64,000 nucleotides of DNA from Phytomonas francai (taxonomy: Eukaryota > Euglenozoa > Kinetoplastea > Trypanosomatida > Trypanosomatidae): positions 199,719-263,718 of the forward strand of contig MJCC01000015.1 of assembly GCA_001766655.1 (NCBI GenBank), read 5' to 3'. Both the position numbers and the translations under genes were made by a program. Below, in pieces: positions 10,527-20,914 of this stretch. The notes below the pieces were generated by a model. It did no database searches. It saw nothing but the letters and a program-made list of their open reading frames with translations, and had not been told where the DNA came from. The stretch's first letter is position 1. Each line of letters begins with the position of its first letter.

Positions 10527-11628
10527 CAATATGTTTCAGAATAATAAGAAAATGAGGAGAAGGTATGAATCGAGCTGGAATTAGTGCCGGATTAACTTTT
10601 TCATGGAGGGAAATAGCTTTTATGGGGCCTTGTTCACATAGCTCTTTTCATTCCTTTAGACAACCAGTAGCGCGAAAAGTAGGAAGAGTATCGGTTGGGA
10701 AAGAAGTGGGTCAAAAGTATACTCTTCTGATCAAAATAATGTAGTTTTTCCATCCTTACTATTATCATAGGAGAGTGTAAAGATCCTTTGATAGGTCGAC
10801 TGTTCTTTATACATATGCATGTGCATTGTATTAGCAAAAACAGCATTTTCAAAAGATCAAAAAGTAAAAGAACAAATAATCACACCACAAGCTACAAAGG
10901 ATTATTGTGGTATGAATATGTTTTCAATACAGATGCTCGCTTTATAAAAAGAAAAACGTTGACTCGATAGGTCTACACGAACCGAAAAGTGGATTTCAGA
11001 GTTTTATTGATCAAATTCGCTTGATTTTATCTTTTCTCGTCCTATTCCTCATTTGAAAATTATATTGCATAGCCGTACAACCGTACACACCACTTGTTCT
11101 CTTTTTTTTTTAGATTTATACGCGACAGGGAGGTAAACCATAGAAAAAAAACACAACAGTCTCTAACACTTAATCATAAGAAGTGGTAAGCAAACATCAC
11201 TATATTAAGTTCGGAGGAGCTTAGGGGTTGAGGTGTGAAAATCTAACTCTAGCATCTATTATAACAAAAAGGCTTCTCTAAGCGAAGCGATACCTTTCCA
11301 AACGAGGAAAGCATTCCTTCTAGGCCTCTCAGGAAGCACGCGCAGAAACAATCAAAAAAACAAATATAAACAGAGCTTTAGAGGCATTCCAGCCCTGTTT
11401 ACTGATCTCGAACTCTATTTTTGAAATTTGTTCTCGCCCACCCCCTGAAGGGTCAGAGCCCCATCCAAATCGTATAACTGAAGGGAAGAAGAGGTCTTTA
11501 GGGGATTCGTCTCTTTTCTATTTCCAACCTTCAAGGGGCTATTCTATCGAAAAAGAGAAATAAAGAAAAAAAAGTGGAAGAACAGTAGCTGGTCCTATTG
11601 TTCTTTGTTGTCACAAAATAGCCAACGG

Positions 11629-11666
11629 GAATATATATATATATATATATATGAAAGCTAAAAAGG
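11629..11666 (+). repeat. (AT)11 plus GAAAGCTAAAAAGG, copy 2
   Basis: Identical to 6609-6646. Here the last AT of the repeat plus the following G supplies the ATG of the 3087-residue gene, and the unique tail encodes its first residues (KAKK). Confidence 0.85.
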
Positions 11667-14600
11667 GTAGGAAAGGGGGTCCATATCGGGGGTTTCCTCG
11701 TATTCTGCCCCCAGCAGGATGCTTTTTCCTTTTTTGCTTCCTCCTTGCCATCTTTAGCGCGGCGGTGGCGGTGGCTTCCGCGGAGGCGAGCATCAGTCAA
11801 GGCTTGGATGACCACCCCGAAGAGTTCGCCGCACCGCCGGTTGAGGCAGATACCTTGTACACCTCTCTAGACGACCTTCGCGCGCATCTTCCCTCGAAAG
11901 GCGTTATTTTCTCACCCGATGCGACTTCTCACGCAAAGGAGGAGGAATCGAATAGTGCGCAGGAGGAGTTGTTTGTTTCGATGTGTTCACCTCGCTCGGG
12001 GTGTCCGCAGTCTTCGATGGTGTGGGCGAGCGGAACTCTAACTTTAGCGGATCTTTTCACGCCAGGAAGCCTGCTCGTGGAGGCGAACCTCAGCCTTCGG
12101 TTGAGTTTATGCTGTGGGTACCGATTCCTCGGGAGGATGCTCTCGGATGAAGCGCTCTACGATACTTTCCTTGAGGAGCTTCTCGAGGCCTCCCCTTTTC
12201 AGGTGCTCACCGCAAAGGAAAAGCGGGCGATGTTTCCGATCGAGTCCGCCGCCATCCTAGAGACGGCAGAACGGCAGATATTCAGGCGTTCCCCGGCGAA
12301 TTCTCTCTCATCGGGGGGCGAAGGAGGCGTCGGGGATGGCGATGTGATTCTTCTGCAGACCGGGCGGCTCTCGGTGGCGTCGGTTGCGCGGGTGACGTCG
12401 AGTTCCCCGGCCCTCTCCGAGGACGCCGGCCGTGCGGGGCTGAGTGCTCCCGGGCAGCCTCGCCCGTCGGGGCGGGCGCGCCGTGGGGTCGACCTCCAGC
12501 TCCGCATCACGCGCCGCGTGCTGCGCTGCAAGTGCCCGCGCGCGCTCCTGGTGATGCCGCCCCTGCGCCTCGTCGCGGACGAGCTGCCGGCGGTGCGCCT
12601 TCTCGGCCTCGGGCCGCACTGCGGGGTTCGGCCGCCGTCGCCCCGCGCGGCCCCCCACCGCCACCTCGTCCGCCTTTATGACAGGGGGGCGGTGGCGTAC
12701 GCGACGACGTTTGTCGTGCACCCCCCCCTCCCCCCCGCGACGGTCGTCGCCTGGGCCGTGCGCGAGGCCGGGGCCGCCGCGGGCGTGCTCGCGGAGACCG
12801 CGGTCATCCCGGCCCGCGCGGGGCGGGTCTCCGCGGCCAGCCCGTACGTCGTGCTGCGGCCGGACGTGCGCTACGAGGTCGCGGTGCGGGTGTCACGCGG
12901 GGCGGGGGTCGTGCGCGAGGCCGCCGGCGGCTTCACCCTGCGGCTGCCCTTTGCGAGGCCGGACCCGGGGGCGCGGGCGCGGGCGCCCCTCCCGCCGCGG
13001 CCGCACTTCGGCCGCACACGACGGCTTCACCGCCCTCATGGGGCGACGGCGGCCTCCGCGTACGTCGGGTACTGGGAGCGGACCGCGCCGGCGGGGGCGC
13101 GCCTTCGGGTGCCCGATAGCCCCGCGACGAAGGGGGCCGCCGCCGCCACCGTCGAGTTCCCGCTCGTCCCGGGTCGGAACGCGCTGAGCTACTTCGTGAG
13201 CGACGCCGACGAGGTGTGCGAGGCCGTCGAGCTCGAGGCGCAGGAGGTGTGGGCGCTGCAGGGCGACGTCGTAGCGCCCTTTTCTTCCCCCACCACCGCC
13301 TGCGGCGACGACGACGTCGCCCTCGAGGTCCGGACGCTGCGGGGGATTCTCCGCGAGATGCAAGCGGAGCGCCCGGAGCTCGCGGTGCGTGCGGAAGGGG
13401 GGGAGCAGGGGAATTTCAGCTGCCGCCGCCTCCCGCCCCCGCCCGCCGCGGGAGAGGCTTCCCTGGCAAAGCCAGCCCTCTCCTCCAGCGCGCGAGCGGC
13501 GGGAGAGGCGTGCCGCGTGCTCGACTCTTCTTTGCCGGAGGGGTCCGAGCTGGTTACGGCGCGTGTTCATCTCGCAGCGCGCGGTGTCTACGAGGTCGTA
13601 TGGTCTGTCAAGCTCGAGCTGCGCGACGCCGCGTTGATGGCGACGGATAATATCGATCCCGCCTTTGCCTTTCCTTACACCGAGTCCACGAGCGCGAGGG
13701 AAAAGCGTTTTTTCGTGACCGTTTTTTCCAGGCCACATATTATTGTTCGCCGCGTGTCCGCTTTTCCGCGGTTCACGTCCCTTCAGCTGCCGATGCATTA
13801 CCGAGAATGGCAGGTGGCGCCGCCGGCAGAGCTTCTGAGCGTCGCGTCGCTTTACCAGTCCACGGCGGCGGGGATGCCTGCAGGCTCGTCGGCCGCTCTT
13901 TCGCGGGGTTTGGCGCTGGAGGGGTATTGGCGCGCGCGCGATCCGCTGCGCATCCTCTCCGTCGACGAGCGCCAGCACCTCACGCTGGATACCACGCGCG
14001 TCCCGAACGAGCGGCAGGTTTTACCGAACGGCACGCTGCAGTTCATCGTGCAGGACCTCGGTGAGGACCTCTCGCGGACCTACGGCATTCCTGGCACCAC
14101 GCAGTGCCCGGACGTGGCGGTGGAGGTGCGGGTGGAGGTGCGCGCGGTGGCTGCGCCGCAGATTTTGCCCGATTACGCCGCTCTTTACACGGAGGAGTCG
14201 TGCGTGGTGCTGTGGCCGCCGCGGGCGGCGAGAAAAGACGAAACGGTGCGGTGGGAGGTTCCGCCATGCCCGCAGGCCGCGCGGCTTCCTTTTGTTGTCA
14301 GACGCATCCTCACGCGAGAGGAGCGCCGACGATTCGCACCGCGAGGGCACGAGGGGGACGCAAGCGCCGCCGACAGCAATCACGCAGGGGCGGAGGCGGA
14401 GAAAGGGGCAGATTTGCAGGCGATGACCTTAGCATGCGGGATTGAGCCCTACCATCGTTGTGATGTGGTGTGGACGGCCTCCAATCTTGCCGGTACCGTA
14501 CGGAAAACCTTCTCCCTCCGGCGTTTCGAGCCTCCACCGGATATTCTTTTCCACCGCCGTGGAGTCGCACCGGGGAGATCGGCATTTCGTATTCCTAAAG

Positions 14601-17600
14601 TCAACGATTGGCTTGAAAGTGACGACCAGGGAATGGGGTCTGCCGCTGCAAATGCATCGTCAGCGCGTAAGATTCGCTCCATTTCTCGTCTTGAGCGCGC
14701 TATCATTCCCGTTGCCGGCTACGCGAGCGATTTCGCGTATTCCTTCAACTTTTCCGGTCTGCAGGAGAACTTCGAGGCTGCCTTCACTTTTATTCTGGGT
14801 GAGGCCTCTCACCAGTTACCGCATACTCAAACGCATTATCCTTTCGGGGATGCTCAGATTTTATCCAAAGAAGGAAGAGAGGGGAAGCCGATTCGTCGTT
14901 CGCCGTCGTCTATCATTTGGCGTCGACGCGCGCACACCGATCTCGTTGGGGGTAGTCCTTCCCGTGGGGTCGACGTTGCAGTCGATCCTACAGGGATTTC
15001 GGAAAATGAACCGTTTATCATAGGCGGAGATCCAGCTTTGCAGTTACCCTCGTTTGCTTCGCCATCAGAGACTGGAAGCCGCCCTCTCGGGATGGGGTCC
15101 GAGCGGGAGAGGCATCACCGTGATGTGGAGATGGATGCGTTTCTCAATGCTCGTTTTGCGATGCAGCATGACGAGCAGCTTCGCCGACTTGAGGTAGAGG
15201 GCCTTGGCAACGCTTCGCTCTACCCTATTGATTACATTGTACGGGCTTCTAGGACCGGTCCTAATTCCCTTTCTGTCGAGGATTGGATCGAGTTTGAACG
15301 GCGAAACATGCGCGTCGAAAGGGAAGGAAAGGTAGCGCTCTTGGTGGTTAATCCCTGTGGTTTGGTTATCCAGGACGAGCGCCTTTCCTCAAGGGCGAAT
15401 CGCCAAACAATGGTTAGCGGGCTGCCGCCTCCGCCGTCACCCGCGATTGCGGTGTTGCCTTTTTGTGATTCGCAATTTGTTTTCTCGCGTCACCCGGAGC
15501 TCCATAGCGTGTACGGGTATGACTTCACCTGGGAATGCAAGGATCCCGAGGTGATTAACGTTGACAAGCGCAGCGCTACGCATACCGTGTTCACACACGT
15601 GGCGGCGACGCCGCGGCAGAAGCGTTTTGGCAGCTCGGATGCCGCTTTACCGCCCTCCGATAATTTACCAAATGCTACAAATTGCCTGCTCACTGTGCGC
15701 AATGAAATCACGGATACGAAGCACGCGGACTGGTTCTTTCTACAACGCGTTTATCCGACAAAATTAGGCGTCGCCCACTTCACCGTTTTGTCGGATAACG
15801 CCGCCGCCTTCCCGCGCGGCGGCGAAGGGGGGAGGGCTGCTGCTGCTACTGCTGCTGCCCCTCCCTCCTCGAGCCCCCCTCATTCGACCATTCAAAAGAT
15901 CTACGGGAAGAGCGTCATCTTGCACGCGAGGCACGCCCGATCCGCGAAGGCTGCGCGGGACGGCGAGGGGTCTTCGCCCTCGCGCTCATTTTCTTCTTCT
16001 TGGGCGGCGGTGCGTTTTGTTCCGGCCACGGCCTCCGTCGTCGGCTCGCGCGTCGTGCTCGACGCCGTGGGGTTCACCCCCCTCCCCCCCCACTCCGCGG
16101 GAGGGGGGGGCTCCACAGTCCAGGTCAAGGGCCTCGCGAGGCCGGGGATTTACACCATTGAGCACCGCTTTCAGGACCCCGCCCACCCCGGGCTTTGCCC
16201 GGACCTCTCCCTCGTGGATTCGATCGAGGTCCTGCACGCGCGGGTGAGGGAGGGGGAGCTTGTCGTGTGCGGGGATCAGGCCGCCCTGCACGCCGTACCG
16301 GTCCCGAAGGAGCTCTCCAGGGAGTTTATGGGCGTCTGGGAGGTCGTCTCGCTGCAAACCTCGCCGGAGGTGGTGCTGACGGGCGGCGAGGAGCTCTCGC
16401 GAATCGTTTTCGAGCCCAACGGGGAGCCGGATACCGTGGTGCACGGACTGCCGTTTGGGATCCTGACGGTTCGCTGGTCCGTCTACAAGATTCTCCCGGC
16501 CGACCCCCACGAGGGTAACAAAGGGGCGGCAAACGAGAGAGGGACGGCGGCGGCAACCGCCCCCCACCCCAGACGTGTGTTGGTCGACTACGATCCCGTT
16601 CGAATCGTCGTTTTGACGGAAAATTTGCCGGTGCGGCGCCATATCACGCTCGCGGATACGATCGAGCTGCCCATCACCTCCTCCACGGTGGGGTGGTCGG
16701 TGGTGCGGGGCGGCGAGGACGCGGCCGCGAGCCCCGGCGCCTCGAAGGAGGCCCCGCATCCGCTCGCTCGACAGGTCGTCCTCGCCTCGCGCGCGCTCGC
16801 CGAGGCTGAGGAGGCTGCGGGAACGGACGATGATGCCTTTCCGGCCTCCTCGGCGCGCGCGCGGCCGGGGGCGGGGGTGCTGAGGGTCTCCAAGCTCCCC
16901 GTCGGGCGGGTTCGCCTCACCTACGGGCTGCGGCCCTCCGCGAGCGTCTTTGGCCCGATGCTCGGCCGCACCTGCGGGCTCGCCGGCAGCTTCGAGGTCG
17001 AGCGCGTGGCCGCTTTTCTGACGGCGACCACGACGGCCGCGCACGAGTGCGATGCGTACACGGGGCGGGCGGGGCTGACGCTCTGCCTGCGCGCGGGCCC
17101 TTCTTCTCCTTTTTCCCCTTCTTCTTCTTCTTCTTCGGAGGAGGAGGAGGAGGCCTGGGGCTCCGAACTTCGCCTGATTGCGCTCGATAAAATCGAGTCC
17201 GTCGTGAAAAGCGGGGCGGCGGAGCTGCAGAAACGCGCGGGCTGCCGGACGCCGTGGTGGGCGTGGCCGTCGACGCGGTGGGCGGGGCTGCGGGCGGTGG
17301 AGCCGCCGGGGCTGCCGGCCGGCCGCTGCGTGGCGTTCGCCGCCGTCGCCGGGCGGCACCTCGCGGCCGGCGAAGTCCGCGCGCCCTTCTTCGCGGCTTC
17401 GGACGGCGAGGGGGGCGCCCCCCCGCGGCTCTGCGGGCTCGGGGATTTTATCCCCAGCGCGATCATCGCGGAGGCCGCCCCGGCGTCTTCCCCTGCGAGG
17501 ACGCCCGGGGGGGTTCTTGACGACTTTTGGCGGGGGGCCGCGGGGCTCGCGCGATACCTTCCGATCCTCGACGAGACGACGCTTCAGCGGCGGCCGGAGG

Positions 17601-20600
17601 CCGTGATGCGGCCGATGGACGCCGGGGCGGACGGCCTCGCCGACGAGGTCATCTCCGAGCTCGACGTGAGCGGCGGCGCGGGGCCCGTCCTCACCCTGCG
17701 GCTCGATCGATGGCAGGTTAAAGGGTTTGCCGGCTCCTTCGCGCAGGGCCCTTTTCCGACGGCGCGCTCCGAGGACGCGGTCGTCGGTGAGCGAACGGGG
17801 ACGGCCGCGGTCGACCCGGGCCCCGCGCGCGGCCTGCTGATGGCGTGCGTGGAGGGCCGCCTGCGGGGGGCCGACGTGCTCGCGCATTGGTTCGAGGTCG
17901 ATCGCCCGGATGGGGCCGTCGGCCGCGCCGAGGACGAGTGGAGGGCGTACGTGCATGCCGTTCGGAACGTCTCGGTGCCCTGCGAGCTTTTGTTTGCCTC
18001 TCCCCGCCCCCCTCTGGGCGAGCGGGCCGAGGCGGCGCCCTATCGCGACGCGATCTCGGCAGGCGATTCGACGCCGTCGTCGGCGCGGCGGGCGGCCGAG
18101 CAGGGCGGTGGCGGTGGCGGCCCTTTTGAAGAAGACCCCCCCGCCGCGCGCGAGCCCGATTTCGTACCGCTGGAGGTGGTCGAGGAGCGGCTCGGGGGGC
18201 TCCGCCGCGCCCATCGCTGGACCCGGGACGGGATCGACGTGACCGGGCTGCCCGGCGACCTCCAGCAGGCCCTCGCGAATCGCCGCATCACGAAAGGTCA
18301 GCTCCAGTCCGTGCAGAGGGCCCGCGAGGCGCGCCTCGCCGAGGAGGCCGAGCGCCGGCGGCAGCTCGCGCGCCCCCACGCGCCGAGTCCGACGCCGCAG
18401 GCCGACCGCCTCCTTCGCGCCCTGCGGCTTTCCGAGAGCCTGACCGGGGAGGCGGTGGCGGTCGCCGCGATTCGGCTTCGACTCCCGCCGTACGCGCCGT
18501 TTATGGTGCCCTACACGACGCACCTCCGCGCGGCCCTGCACAAGGACCTTCTGTGCGGGAGCGACGTCTCCGCGGGGCTCCCGGGCGGCCCCCACGCCCT
18601 CCTCCCGCTCGCGCGCGTGCGGGTGCTCGACGAGCCCGCGGTGGTCGCCCACGCGCCGGCCGTTTTCACGCAGTGCGAGATCGAGAGCGGCCCGCCGGCG
18701 CTCGTCGTGGGGGTGCGCGGGGCGGCCTTCGCCGCGCTCGACTTTCCGCCGGAGCGGGTCGAGCTCGCGGAGGTGGCGGGGGGCCGCGGGGCGGAGGCGC
18801 CGGGGGTCGGCCTCCGGCCCTGCCTCGCCGGGATGCGGGCGGGCCTTCGCGCGGCCGTCTCGCGCGCGGCCCCGGCGACCCTGACGATTCAGCTCCCGGC
18901 CTGCCCGTCCTTCGCGATGCGGGCGCCGGACGACGACGCCGAGGCCCTCCCCCGCGTCCTCCGCGTCGTCGTGCGCGGGGCGCTGAGGCCGGACAGCCAC
19001 GCGGGCCCGACCGCCGCCGTCGACCTCGCCGTCGTCGTCCGCGTGGAGGCGACGCTCGCGCGGCTTCACCTCGGCCCCGCGCGCGCCGGGCCTCTTTTGA
19101 TCTGCGAGGCCGCCATGCGCCGCGAGGGCCTCGCGCTCGGCGTCGAGCTCGTCGGGGACCGCTGGACGGCGCGCGTCGGCGCCCCCGGCGCGGGCCCCCC
19201 GCGCGTCTGCGAGGACGTGGCCATCCTCAACAGCTTCGGCGTCGTCGAGCACCACGGGCTCGAGAGCACCCACCACCTCTACCTCAAAGCCGGCGGCGTT
19301 TATCGCTCGCACTTTATCAACTACCTCGCCGGCGTCCTCGCGAACCCGCGGATCCGGCAGCACCACCGCTTTGTCGACCGGATCAACGCTACTTTTCTAC
19401 GGGTGGTGGTGCCCCCCGCAGAAGAGAAGGAAGAAAAGGAGGAGAAGGAGGAGGGGGGGGCGTCGCCCACGGCCTTCTCGGCCTTCTCCTGGCCCTCGAT
19501 CGACGGCGCGCGCTCGCCGCCGGATTCCTCGACGGCAGACTCGTGGGGGGGGGAGGACCTGCTCCTGTTTGTCTACGCCTGGGTTCAGGAGCACCGGCAG
19601 CCTCCCTCCGCCGCGGCGCCGCAGATCCCCCCGCGCAAAGCCGCCGCGCCTTTGCTTCGCCGTTTTAGTAAAATCGAGGAGATTCTTTTCGCGGTGCCGG
19701 GGATGACGACGGAGTGCAGGGGCTGCGTTCTCTCCGACGCCTCCTTCTTCGTCGCCGGCGACCTCACGGGGCTGTGGTCCTTCCGCGCGGGCGGGCGGCG
19801 CGGCGCACCGCCGGCGCTCGTCGATCGCGCGGACCTGTCGGGGCCGCTCGTCGTCCCGTGGTTCGCGACCGCGGCCATTCCGCACGCGTGGGACTTCCAC
19901 TGGATCTGCGCGCGCGCCGCGCGGGAGATTCTTTCCCAATTCGAGGCCCTTTGGCGATCCTTCCCCGAGGGCCTTCATCTCGACGCGACGCTCCACTTTG
20001 AGGTCGTCGCGTATCGCCTTCGAAACGAAACCGGCGGGGCCGTCGAGGCCCACCAGCGCCCGGTCGTCCTGCTCTCGAGCCGCCCGCTGGCGGTGCGCGA
20101 GGTCCTCGAGGGCGGCTCCTCGGAAGCCCCTTTAGCGGCCGTCCCCTTCCAAGTCGACCCGGCGGCCGCCGAGGCCGCCTTTTCCATCGTCTCCGCCGAC
20201 CTCCAGCGCCGCCGTCGCTTTTCTTTTTTTGACTACCACCGCCGGGGGGATTCCGCGCGCGCCCGACTCGCGCTGAACGCCTCGGTGTTGGTGAAAATTT
20301 GCCTGCCAGGCCTTCCGTCCGCGCCGTCCTGCATGGTCGTGAGCCTGTCGGATACCCTCCTCCTCGTCGAGGCCCCGCCGCGTCCGCCGACGCCACTTCT
20401 TCAACGCCTTTTTCCCGCTTCCAAAGGGGCGGCCGCGCGCGCGGGGGATGAGGGGGGGGAGCCCGCGCGGGGGCCCCGTCCGCGTCGTCGGCTTTTTTCC
20501 CCCGCGGGGGTGCTCCACCACGCCGCGTTGAGCGGTCTTTTCCTTTTCATTTTCCCCTTCACGGGGCTGCTCGGCGCTTCGGACGCCGTGGACGGCCATT

Positions 20601-20914
20601 CCGCGGGATGGGCGCGACGTTTTCTTCGTTTTTTGGGCCGATCGGCGAAGGGCGCCCCGACGGGGTCGTTTCTGCGCGATAGGGCGCTCGACGTGGAGGC
20701 GCTCCGGCGGCGGCGCGCGCGGAGGGCGCGCGAGGATCGGCAGCTCCTGCACGCCGTCGTATTTTTTCTATTTCTTTGCCTGAGCGCCGCGTATCTTCCC
20801 GCGATGTGGGTCGCGGCGTGGGTGGTTTTGTGGACCTTTACGCTGAATTGGAGCCGACATCCGGGGACGGTGCTGTATTGCTGCCTCTCCGCGGTGTACT
20901 GGTGGTACGTCTAA
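11651..20914 (+). CDS. Giant (3087 aa) secretory/membrane protein with Ig/PKD-like domains
   Basis: I do not recognise a named family. A hydrophobic segment (about 24-42) after a basic start looks like a signal peptide. The next 2900 residues read as a chain of beta-rich domains with spaced Cys and Trp. The clearest unit (about 1538-1615) has CGDQAALHA, then a W-E-V, then an HGLPFG turn and RWSVYK, the pattern of PKD/Ig-like repeats. N-x-S/T sites are scattered. The C-terminus has hydrophobic segments at about 2958-2976 and a cluster at 3034-3087, separated by a strongly basic stretch (about 3010-3028), so the bulk is probably lumenal or extracellular. A Ser/Glu run lies at about 1817-1833. 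Codon GC drops in the middle (about 14450-15780) compared with both flanks. A gp210-like nucleoporin was considered but no diagnostic motif was seen. The start is uncertain because it lies in a microsatellite. Confidence 0.8.
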   Translation: MKAKKGRKGGPYRGFPRILPPAGCFFLFCFLLAIFSAAVAVASAEASISQGLDDHPEEFAAPPVEADTLYTSLDDLRAHLPSKGVIFSPDATSHAKEEESNSAQEELFVSMCSPRSGCPQSSMVWASGTLTLADLFTPGSLLVEANLSLRLSLCCGYRFLGRMLSDEALYDTFLEELLEASPFQVLTAKEKRAMFPIESAAILETAERQIFRRSPANSLSSGGEGGVGDGDVILLQTGRLSVASVARVTSSSPALSEDAGRAGLSAPGQPRPSGRARRGVDLQLRITRRVLRCKCPRALLVMPPLRLVADELPAVRLLGLGPHCGVRPPSPRAAPHRHLVRLYDRGAVAYATTFVVHPPLPPATVVAWAVREAGAAAGVLAETAVIPARAGRVSAASPYVVLRPDVRYEVAVRVSRGAGVVREAAGGFTLRLPFARPDPGARARAPLPPRPHFGRTRRLHRPHGATAASAYVGYWERTAPAGARLRVPDSPATKGAAAATVEFPLVPGRNALSYFVSDADEVCEAVELEAQEVWALQGDVVAPFSSPTTACGDDDVALEVRTLRGILREMQAERPELAVRAEGGEQGNFSCRRLPPPPAAGEASLAKPALSSSARAAGEACRVLDSSLPEGSELVTARVHLAARGVYEVVWSVKLELRDAALMATDNIDPAFAFPYTESTSAREKRFFVTVFSRPHIIVRRVSAFPRFTSLQLPMHYREWQVAPPAELLSVASLYQSTAAGMPAGSSAALSRGLALEGYWRARDPLRILSVDERQHLTLDTTRVPNERQVLPNGTLQFIVQDLGEDLSRTYGIPGTTQCPDVAVEVRVEVRAVAAPQILPDYAALYTEESCVVLWPPRAARKDETVRWEVPPCPQAARLPFVVRRILTREERRRFAPRGHEGDASAADSNHAGAEAEKGADLQAMTLACGIEPYHRCDVVWTASNLAGTVRKTFSLRRFEPPPDILFHRRGVAPGRSAFRIPKVNDWLESDDQGMGSAAANASSARKIRSISRLERAIIPVAGYASDFAYSFNFSGLQENFEAAFTFILGEASHQLPHTQTHYPFGDAQILSKEGREGKPIRRSPSSIIWRRRAHTDLVGGSPSRGVDVAVDPTGISENEPFIIGGDPALQLPSFASPSETGSRPLGMGSERERHHRDVEMDAFLNARFAMQHDEQLRRLEVEGLGNASLYPIDYIVRASRTGPNSLSVEDWIEFERRNMRVEREGKVALLVVNPCGLVIQDERLSSRANRQTMVSGLPPPPSPAIAVLPFCDSQFVFSRHPELHSVYGYDFTWECKDPEVINVDKRSATHTVFTHVAATPRQKRFGSSDAALPPSDNLPNATNCLLTVRNEITDTKHADWFFLQRVYPTKLGVAHFTVLSDNAAAFPRGGEGGRAAAATAAAPPSSSPPHSTIQKIYGKSVILHARHARSAKAARDGEGSSPSRSFSSSWAAVRFVPATASVVGSRVVLDAVGFTPLPPHSAGGGGSTVQVKGLARPGIYTIEHRFQDPAHPGLCPDLSLVDSIEVLHARVREGELVVCGDQAALHAVPVPKELSREFMGVWEVVSLQTSPEVVLTGGEELSRIVFEPNGEPDTVVHGLPFGILTVRWSVYKILPADPHEGNKGAANERGTAAATAPHPRRVLVDYDPVRIVVLTENLPVRRHITLADTIELPITSSTVGWSVVRGGEDAAASPGASKEAPHPLARQVVLASRALAEAEEAAGTDDDAFPASSARARPGAGVLRVSKLPVGRVRLTYGLRPSASVFGPMLGRTCGLAGSFEVERVAAFLTATTTAAHECDAYTGRAGLTLCLRAGPSSPFSPSSSSSSEEEEEAWGSELRLIALDKIESVVKSGAAELQKRAGCRTPWWAWPSTRWAGLRAVEPPGLPAGRCVAFAAVAGRHLAAGEVRAPFFAASDGEGGAPPRLCGLGDFIPSAIIAEAAPASSPARTPGGVLDDFWRGAAGLARYLPILDETTLQRRPEAVMRPMDAGADGLADEVISELDVSGGAGPVLTLRLDRWQVKGFAGSFAQGPFPTARSEDAVVGERTGTAAVDPGPARGLLMACVEGRLRGADVLAHWFEVDRPDGAVGRAEDEWRAYVHAVRNVSVPCELLFASPRPPLGERAEAAPYRDAISAGDSTPSSARRAAEQGGGGGGPFEEDPPAAREPDFVPLEVVEERLGGLRRAHRWTRDGIDVTGLPGDLQQALANRRITKGQLQSVQRAREARLAEEAERRRQLARPHAPSPTPQADRLLRALRLSESLTGEAVAVAAIRLRLPPYAPFMVPYTTHLRAALHKDLLCGSDVSAGLPGGPHALLPLARVRVLDEPAVVAHAPAVFTQCEIESGPPALVVGVRGAAFAALDFPPERVELAEVAGGRGAEAPGVGLRPCLAGMRAGLRAAVSRAAPATLTIQLPACPSFAMRAPDDDAEALPRVLRVVVRGALRPDSHAGPTAAVDLAVVVRVEATLARLHLGPARAGPLLICEAAMRREGLALGVELVGDRWTARVGAPGAGPPRVCEDVAILNSFGVVEHHGLESTHHLYLKAGGVYRSHFINYLAGVLANPRIRQHHRFVDRINATFLRVVVPPAEEKEEKEEKEEGGASPTAFSAFSWPSIDGARSPPDSSTADSWGGEDLLLFVYAWVQEHRQPPSAAAPQIPPRKAAAPLLRRFSKIEEILFAVPGMTTECRGCVLSDASFFVAGDLTGLWSFRAGGRRGAPPALVDRADLSGPLVVPWFATAAIPHAWDFHWICARAAREILSQFEALWRSFPEGLHLDATLHFEVVAYRLRNETGGAVEAHQRPVVLLSSRPLAVREVLEGGSSEAPLAAVPFQVDPAAAEAAFSIVSADLQRRRRFSFFDYHRRGDSARARLALNASVLVKICLPGLPSAPSCMVVSLSDTLLLVEAPPRPPTPLLQRLFPASKGAAARAGDEGGEPARGPRPRRRLFSPAGVLHHAALSGLFLFIFPFTGLLGASDAVDGHSAGWARRFLRFLGRSAKGAPTGSFLRDRALDVEALRRRRARRAREDRQLLHAVVFFLFLCLSAAYLPAMWVAAWVVLWTFTLNWSRHPGTVLYCCLSAVYWWYV

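Larger units (their letters stand above)
8838..11628. other. AT-rich spacer, no gene seen
   Basis: About 2.8 kb between the PhzF-like gene and the 3087-residue gene. It contains a (CA)n/(AT)n microsatellite at 8935-8983 and TATATC hexamer repeats at 10477-10526. No frame resembles a gene on either strand. Confidence 0.6.

Noticed and set aside
15986..19366. 1126-codon open frame on the minus strand within the giant gene
   Set aside because: It is an antisense shadow of very GC-rich DNA. The product is Arg/Gly/Pro-rich with no domain, while the + frame has a signal peptide and structured repeats.
11651..20914. gp210/NUP210 nucleoporin assignment for the giant protein
   Set aside because: Size class and Ig-like domains are suggestive, but the C-terminal membrane layout has several hydrophobic segments and no gp210 motif was recognised.
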